Below, piece after piece: positions 59,352 through 64,000 of a stretch of 64,000 bases of DNA. Made by a program: the position numbers and the translations under genes. This DNA is from Helicobacter turcicus (GTDB lineage: Bacteria; Campylobacterota; Campylobacteria; Campylobacterales; Helicobacteraceae). Location: positions 1 to 64,000 of the forward strand of contig NZ_JAIGYQ010000011.1 of NCBI RefSeq assembly GCF_019711685.1. Direction: 5' to 3'. The notes beneath the pieces are model-generated. The model was not told the DNA's origin and made no database searches. It was given only the letters and a program-made list of their open reading frames with translations. Positions within the stretch are counted from its first letter, which is position 1, and each line of letters opens with the position of its first letter.

Positions 59352-60227
59352 TTAGTTACAATACCGCTTTAAAATATCCCCATACATTTCAATGCGACGA
59401 TCCCTTAAAAATGGCCAAATACGACGCACATCTTCGCTACGTTTCTTATCCCAACTAAAATATAAAATCTCTTCACTATCCACACTTCCAAGAGCTAACA
59501 ACTCTCCTTGTGCGCCATATACAAAGCTTGAACCCCAAAAACGGATTCCATCTATCACACCACTAGAATCCTTTTCAAAACCTACACGATTGATACTAAC
59601 TACAGGGATTCCATTTGCTACGCTATGTCCGCGTTGCACTGCCATCCAAGCTTCCCTTTGACGCTCCTTTTCATCTTCATTATCTGCATCAAACCAGCCA
59701 ATTGCTGTAGGATAAATCAAAATCTCTGCCCCTTTTAATGCCATTATACGTGCTGCTTCAGGATACCACTGGTCCCAACACACAAGCACACCAAGCTTCC
59801 CAAGACTTGTAGAAATAGGCTCAAAACCCAAATCTCCTGGTGTAAAATAAAATTTCTCGTAAAATCCCGGATCATCTGGAATGTGCATTTTGCGATACTT
59901 CCCAGCTATACTGCCATCTTTTTCAAACACCACTGCCGTATTGTGATAGAGTCCAACACTACGACGTTCAAAAAGAGAAGTTACAAGCACAACTTTACAT
60001 TCTTTAGCGATTTTTGCAAAATACGCACAATCCTTTTCAAACTCTAGTGCATAATCAAAAAAATCCACATTTTCACTTTGACAAAAATACTCACTGCTAT
60101 GCAATTCCTGCAGCAACACCAACTGCGCCCCTTTAGTAGCTGCTTCTTGGACTTTCTCTGCTGTATAACTTTGCGTAGCCTGCTTATTTTGCTTATAGGC
60201 TTGTTGAATTAATGCTACTTGAACCAT
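59352..60227 (-). CDS. aguB: Carbon-nitrogen hydrolase, probable N-carbamoylputrescine amidase
   Basis: Nitrilase-superfamily amidase of 291 residues with the Glu-Lys-Cys triad: LVLLQELHSSEYF, GKYRKMHIPDDPGFYEKFYF in parts, and LGVLVCWDQWYPEAAR. WFDADNEDEKERQREAW and FWGSSFVYGAQGELL match the AguB group of polyamine synthesis (putrescine from agmatine). Specificity is inferred. Its ribosome site AAGGA overlaps the stop of the acidic gene upstream. Confidence 0.88.
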   Translation of the reverse strand: MVQVALIQQAYKQNKQATQSYTAEKVQEAATKGAQLVLLQELHSSEYFCQSENVDFFDYALEFEKDCAYFAKIAKECKVVLVTSLFERRSVGLYHNTAVVFEKDGSIAGKYRKMHIPDDPGFYEKFYFTPGDLGFEPISTSLGKLGVLVCWDQWYPEAARIMALKGAEILIYPTAIGWFDADNEDEKERQREAWMAVQRGHSVANGIPVVSINRVGFEKDSSGVIDGIRFWGSSFVYGAQGELLALGSVDSEEILYFSWDKKRSEDVRRIWPFLRDRRIEMYGDILKRYCN

Positions 60228-60235
60228 TATATTCC

Positions 60236-60394
60236 TTAATAATCATCGCCCTCATAGTCGCTATCACTGCTTTCATAATCGTCCTCATCGTATAAAAAAG
60301 AGTTGTCCTCTTCCCTCTCTAAATCATAGTCTTCATACTCTTCTTCAAATTCTTCCATTTCATCATCCTCAAAGGGTTTTGCTACCATTTTCAT
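60236..60394 (-). CDS. Very acidic 52-residue protein (short ORF)
   Basis: An intact frame between tcdA and the nitrilase gene. It starts with ATGA at 60394, overlapping the tcdA stop by four bases (translational coupling), six bases after GGA, and ends with TAA just before the next ribosome site. Of 52 residues 26 are Asp or Glu and six are Tyr, for example EEFEEEYEDYDLEREEDN; the only basic residues are Lys2, Lys6 and Arg27. Expected to be disordered and cytoplasmic. I do not know a family. Its tight packing and codon-perfect fit in the operon argue that it is real. Confidence 0.72.
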   Translation of the reverse strand: MKMVAKPFEDDEMEEFEEEYEDYDLEREEDNSFLYDEDDYESSDSDYEGDDY

Positions 60395-61086
60395 TTGCAT
60401 TCCTTTTTTAAAATTAAAGCAATTGCTTCACTTGCTAGACGCAATCCAAAGCTAGCTGTTACACCACAAAAACTCCCAAGTTCCTTGCACTTTGGCTCTT
60501 CTGGACTAAACGCTACCATAAAATCCCCCTTAAATCCTTGTTTTTTAAGTCCTTCTCTAAATTTTCTAGCAAATTTATCCCCATAACTCTTCCAAATCGG
60601 CGCAAACTGAATTTGTGAAGGATCTAGCTTCTTTGCACTGCCAGTAGATACTAGTAAATGAGGCATTTTTTCTTTTGCTGATTCTTTTTTAGGTGTATTA
60701 GCAATTTTTAATGCTAGAGCAATTTTTGCATCAATATCATCAATAGCATCAATAACAATATCATAAACATTAAAATCAAAATTATCAATAAATTCTTGTG
60801 TAATTTTGGAATCCAAACTCAAGATTCCGGGATATTTCTGTGCTAAAACTTCCACTTTTTTACGCCCTACACCCTCAAACGACCCAATTTGACGATTCTG
60901 ATTTGTTTCGTCAAACACATCATAATCCACAATACAAATCTTTCCAACCCCCGTGCGATACAAACAATCTAATGCAAAGCTTCCGACTCCACCAACACCA
61001 AGCAATAAAACACTAGAATTTTGTAATTTTTGAAATCCATTTTCTTTAAAAAGTAATAATGTTCTACAAAAACGTTTATTTTGCAT
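60391..61086 (-). CDS. tcdA: tRNA threonylcarbamoyladenosine dehydratase (TcdA/ThiF-like)
   Basis: E1-like enzyme that cyclises t6A to ct6A at position 37 of tRNAs reading ANN codons. 231 residues; LLGVGGVGSFALDCLYRTGVG is the nucleotide-binding motif (given here as two halves LLGVGGVGSFA and LDCLYRTGVG), DETNQNRQIGS the adenylation Arg, and DAIDDIDAKIAL follows. C-terminal SFCGVTASFGLRLA fits TcdA rather than MoeB, because the zinc-finger cysteine pairs of MoeB are missing. It overlaps surE by 11 bases. Confidence 0.87.
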   Translation of the reverse strand: MQNKRFCRTLLLFKENGFQKLQNSSVLLLGVGGVGSFALDCLYRTGVGKICIVDYDVFDETNQNRQIGSFEGVGRKKVEVLAQKYPGILSLDSKITQEFIDNFDFNVYDIVIDAIDDIDAKIALALKIANTPKKESAKEKMPHLLVSTGSAKKLDPSQIQFAPIWKSYGDKFARKFREGLKKQGFKGDFMVAFSPEEPKCKELGSFCGVTASFGLRLASEAIALILKKECK

Positions 61087-61861
61087 TTAGCCACTCCCTA
61101 AGTCCAACCAAACGCGCACGTGCTGTAAAATCAAGTGTGATTGGTGTAATAGAGATATAGCCTTGTGCTATTGCGCTAAAATCGGAAATCTCTCCATTTT
61201 CACGCTCACTCCAAGCCAAAGGATGCAAACCCAACCAATAATACTCCTCTCCACGCGGATTTCTATGCAAATGCGCATCATTCCCATAAGAGCGGATTCC
61301 AAGCTCAGTTATTTGTATTCCTTTGCATTCTTTTGGTCTAAGTTGTGGAATATTTACATTTAAAAACTCTCTAAATTGCAAAGGATAAGAGCCTTCAAGA
61401 ATCTTTTTTGCTAAGTTGTAAATAGTTTTTTTAGCAAGTGCAAAATCAAAACCAAAATAATTTTTATCCTTCAACACCTGTGAAATAGCAATAGATGGAA
61501 TCCCATGCAAAACTCCCTCCATTGCTGCACTTGCTGTTCCAGAATAGCTTACATCCTCACCCATATTTGAACCAATATTAATACCACTTACAATTAAATC
61601 TGGTAAAAATTTCTCGTCATAGAGGGCATTAAGTGAGAGATAAATACAATCTGTTGGACTTCCGTCATCTAGCTTATAAAAATCATCTTCAATCTTAACA
61701 AAACGCAAAGGGCGCGTTAATGTCATTCCATGTCCGCAAGCAGATTTCTCACTTGCTGGTGCGACAATTACAACGTGTCCTAAAGGACTTAAAGCCTCTT
61801 TCAGAGCTAAAAGCCCTAAAGACTCATAACCATCATCATTTGTAATTAAAATGCGTTTCAA
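61076..61861 (-). CDS. surE: 5'/3'-nucleotidase SurE
   Basis: Survival-protein phosphatase on nucleoside monophosphates. 261 residues: ILITNDDGYESLGL supplies the metal Asp pair, VAPASEKSACGHGMTLTRP the Ser/Gly loop (seen in two parts), DGSPTDCIYL and VSGINIGSNMGEDVSYSGT the remaining signature. Eight to nine bases after ispA. Confidence 0.95.
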   Translation of the reverse strand: MKRILITNDDGYESLGLLALKEALSPLGHVVIVAPASEKSACGHGMTLTRPLRFVKIEDDFYKLDDGSPTDCIYLSLNALYDEKFLPDLIVSGINIGSNMGEDVSYSGTASAAMEGVLHGIPSIAISQVLKDKNYFGFDFALAKKTIYNLAKKILEGSYPLQFREFLNVNIPQLRPKECKGIQITELGIRSYGNDAHLHRNPRGEEYYWLGLHPLAWSERENGEISDFSAIAQGYISITPITLDFTARARLVGLREWLNAK

Positions 61862-61870
61862 AATTTTCCT

Positions 61871-62734
61871 TTAAATATCAAAATAACTGCCCAAAAGTGT
61901 ATTTAAATACTTTTGCGCAGGTTTATTTAGAGTTTTAATCTGTCTTGTTATGGAATTTTGTAAGAGCTTGGCACTTTTTTTAGCCCCCTTTAAACCTAGT
62001 AAATTCACATAGCTATTTTTTACTCCATCACTATGGGTGGGTTTGCCTGCTTCTTGCGTGCTTTGTGTGCAGTCAATCACATCATCACGGATTTGAAAGA
62101 ACAATCCTAAATCTAAGCCTAATTGATACAAGCTTTTACATGTCTTTTTATCGCATTGCGCAATAATTGCTCCCATTTCAAGTGCAGAAGCAATCAGTTT
62201 TGCAGTCTTATTTAAATGGATAATTTCTAGCTGCTCTAAAGGCAATCTTTGATGCTCAAAATGACAATCAAGTGCCTGTCCTAAAACCATTCCATAGATT
62301 CCACCATTATAACTTAGCGATTCTACCAACTTTGCTTTCACTTTTGATTTTAGCTTTGCTGTGGAGATTAGATAAAAGGCTTGTGTGTTTAACCCATCAC
62401 CTACTAAAATTGCTAAAACCTCATCGTATTTTTTATGCAAAGTCTCACAACCACGTCTAAGTGGCGCATTATCCATTACTGGCAAATCATCATGAATTAG
62501 CGAGTAAGTGTGCAAAATCTCCAAAGCAAGTGCAGGAGCAAAAGCAGACTTCACCCGCTCTGGCTTATAGCTTGCTACAATACTTAAAAGCAATTTAGGA
62601 CGGAATCGTTTTCCTCCATTTAGCACCATCTCCCAAAGTGCAGTTTCGTAACTTGGGTGAAAACTTGGAATCTTTGGCGCACTTTGTTCTAAATACCTTT
62701 CAAAGTCTTTAAAGACTAAATCGATTTTCTTCAC
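61871..62734 (-). CDS. ispA: Polyprenyl synthetase (farnesyl/geranylgeranyl diphosphate synthase)
   Basis: Trans-isoprenyl diphosphate synthase. 287 residues, with GGKRFRPKLLL, first Asp-rich motif LIHDDLPVMDNAPLRRG, KTAKLIASALEMGA and second motif QIRDDVIDCTQ. The start is GTG at 62734 with AAGGG seven bases upstream, inside the end of the PDZ gene (26-base overlap); no ATG is close. Product chain length is not certain. Confidence 0.93.
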   Translation of the reverse strand: MKKIDLVFKDFERYLEQSAPKIPSFHPSYETALWEMVLNGGKRFRPKLLLSIVASYKPERVKSAFAPALALEILHTYSLIHDDLPVMDNAPLRRGCETLHKKYDEVLAILVGDGLNTQAFYLISTAKLKSKVKAKLVESLSYNGGIYGMVLGQALDCHFEHQRLPLEQLEIIHLNKTAKLIASALEMGAIIAQCDKKTCKSLYQLGLDLGLFFQIRDDVIDCTQSTQEAGKPTHSDGVKNSYVNLLGLKGAKKSAKLLQNSITRQIKTLNKPAQKYLNTLLGSYFDI

Positions 62735-63821
62735 TTAAAAGCCCTTGTGTGAGTGAGTTTTGTGATTCCATTTCACCTTTATCATTCACATCAACAAAAA
62801 ATTGAAAATCATCACGTGAAATTAACCAACGTTGTTTTTCATCTGGATATTCTCCCAACAAACGAATAATTGCATCATGCCCTCTAGGAGCGGTTTGCTG
62901 ATTGACACGTAAAACTTTATCACCAACTCTTAGACGCTCAAAACCATCTCTTGCTTCCTCTCCTACATAGGTAATCATAAAATTATCATTCACGCCAATA
63001 TGCACTCGCGAGAAGAAATTCTCTGGAAGCAACATCCCTCCACGCAATCTATCTACTTGCACCTGCACTTCCATATTCACACCATCACGTTTAATCTGCA
63101 CAGGAACACTTAAGCCTTGCTTTAAATCAAAGACAACACGATGAAAATCCGCTAAATTCGTAATTGTTTCTTCATTTACAGAAGCAATAATATCGCCAAA
63201 TTTAAAAGGATTCTTTTGAAAAAAGGGATCTACAATATTCACTTCCACAGCATTTTCAGAATTTTGCACCACGCGCACGCCAATATCACCATAGTAGATT
63301 TCATCACTATGCACGAAACGATCCAAATATGCCTTTTCAATAAAAGCATTTCCACCAATTCCGATTCCATAAGTATGATCACAAACCGTGCTAATTAAGC
63401 TATTTTGAAAAGTTGGGGTATTGAGTGTTGCAAAATCAATAGGACTTTGCATTCTTGTTGCGATTTTTCCACTCACACTATCTTTTGGGTTAATACTTGC
63501 CATTTCATCTTCTAAGATTTCTTTTTGGATTGCCTTGATATTTATTGGTTCTAATGTCCCTTTGGATTCTAGGAGATACATTCCGACAAATGGGTCATGC
63601 TTTAGCACTTTATATCCATGAGGCTTTTGCTTTGGTGAATACACAAAAAGCACAGCTTTAGAAGGATTTTGCTTCCCTAAAGACTCAATTGCGATTCCAT
63701 AGGTTCTTCCCACGCGCTCCATTGAGAGAGCGGCTTTTTTCTCACAAGCATCAAAATCATACGCAAAACTAGAGTAAGCACAACAAAACACCCCAAAAAT
63801 AATGATTTTTAAAAGTCTCAT
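62709..63821 (-). CDS. Exported PDZ-domain protein
   Basis: A 370-residue protein with a signal peptide (1-20, ending SSFAYDFD). The first half, about 21-165, has no known fold; [22 protein letters not shown] separates it from a PDZ-like domain (about 180-255, [23 protein letters not shown]) and a second similar segment (about 275-335, [20 protein letters not shown]). No protease triad is present, so it is probably a periplasmic adaptor. ATGA overlap with the ybaB-like stop upstream. Confidence 0.78.
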   Translation of the reverse strand: MRLLKIIIFGVFCCAYSSFAYDFDACEKKAALSMERVGRTYGIAIESLGKQNPSKAVLFVYSPKQKPHGYKVLKHDPFVGMYLLESKGTLEPINIKAIQKEILEDEMASINPKDSVSGKIATRMQSPIDFATLNTPTFQNSLISTVCDHTYGIGIGGNAFIEKAYLDRFVHSDEIYYGDIGVRVVQNSENAVEVNIVDPFFQKNPFKFGDIIASVNEETITNLADFHRVVFDLKQGLSVPVQIKRDGVNMEVQVQVDRLRGGMLLPENFFSRVHIGVNDNFMITYVGEEARDGFERLRVGDKVLRVNQQTAPRGHDAIIRLLGEYPDEKQRWLISRDDFQFFVDVNDKGEMESQNSLTQGLLSEENRFSL

Positions 63822-64000
63822 AACTTCCCCTTTAATGAAAAATCCCCCAAATTTCCAAGCATTTGCATTGCCATATTTTTACGATTAGATTCCACACTCT
63901 TTAGCACATCATTTAATGCACTCATTAGCAGAATCTGCAAAGATTCCTTATCTTCTAGCAAGGAGTTATCAATGCTAATATCAATAATCTCTCCCTCTCC
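63818..64000 (-). CDS. YbaB/EbfC-like nucleoid-associated protein (5' end outside window)
   Basis: The last 60 codons of a minus-strand gene that enters from beyond position 64000. The visible part, [19 protein letters not shown] and [20 protein letters not shown], matches the C-terminal half of the small DNA-binding YbaB family (usually about 100-110 residues). The stop overlaps the PDZ gene start by four bases. Confidence 0.78.
   Translation of the reverse strand, partial: GEGEIIDISIDNSLLEDKESLQILLMSALNDVLKSVESNRKNMAMQMLGNLGDFSLKGKL

Overview
The window is AT-rich chromosomal DNA from a member of the Campylobacterota, most likely a Helicobacter of the enterohepatic/Wolinella-like type. The evidence is the gene set and gene order: folC, a cell-shape M23 peptidase, a bactofilin and mfd in a row as in H. 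pylori; secD-secF-leuS-lptE; hypB-hypC; a TlpD-type chemoreceptor; a glutamine synthetase without the adenylylation tyrosine; a UbiD-like decarboxylase expected for futalosine-pathway menaquinone; and PEB4 next to fba and efp. Unlike H. pylori it carries a selenocysteine formate dehydrogenase and a nitrite ammonifier (NrfHA), so a host-associated, respiratorily versatile organism is likely. The species is inference. I saw no rRNA, tRNA, CRISPR array, insertion sequence, prophage or plasmid feature.

Layout. 1-1324: 5' part of a Cache-type chemoreceptor (minus), cut by the window edge. 1664-9384: minus-strand formate dehydrogenase operon in the order Fe-S accessory protein, TorD-like chaperone, small Tat protein, fdhA (with in-frame UGA), fdhB, fdhC, fdhD. 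9564-9926: cytochrome c. 10064-13202: plus-strand folD, lepB, site-2 protease, rpiB and a coiled-coil protein. 13274-21707: minus-strand housekeeping run thiL, nadC, nadA, psd, bpt, lytic transglycosylase, DJ-1 protein, efp, fba, PEB4. 22189-25959: divergent iron-uptake locus, TonB-dependent receptor against exbB-exbD-tonB, with Fur-like sites between. 26002-28368: nrfHA, divergent from a 715-residue propeller/helical-repeat protein (28598-30745). 30784-52691: a long minus-strand block of cell-envelope, secretion, nucleotide and translation genes. 52872-54269: fumC. 54534-55628: the CZB chemoreceptor. 55853-58785: hypBC against ribA-moeA. 58788-64000: minus-strand run from a ybaB-like gene (cut by the edge) through a PDZ protein, ispA, surE, tcdA, a tiny acidic protein and a nitrilase to a methyltransferase.

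Working together: periplasmic formate oxidation (FdhABC, with FdhD, TorD-like and Tat factors) feeds the menaquinone pool; NrfHA draws electrons from menaquinol to reduce nitrite to ammonium. moeA supports the molybdenum cofactor of FdhA. The two respiratory loci plus the Fur-controlled TonB system indicate regulation by anaerobiosis/nitrogen oxides and by iron.

Most notable items: the fdhA UGA with a clear SECIS-like hairpin; NrfA with a His instead of Lys ligand motif at heme 1; a CRP/FNR-type operator placed near -41.5 of nrfHA; a 26-bp perfect palindrome over the likely -10 box of the divergent gene; that gene's beta-propeller plus alpha-solenoid architecture; and an unlisted 52-residue protein that is half Asp/Glu.
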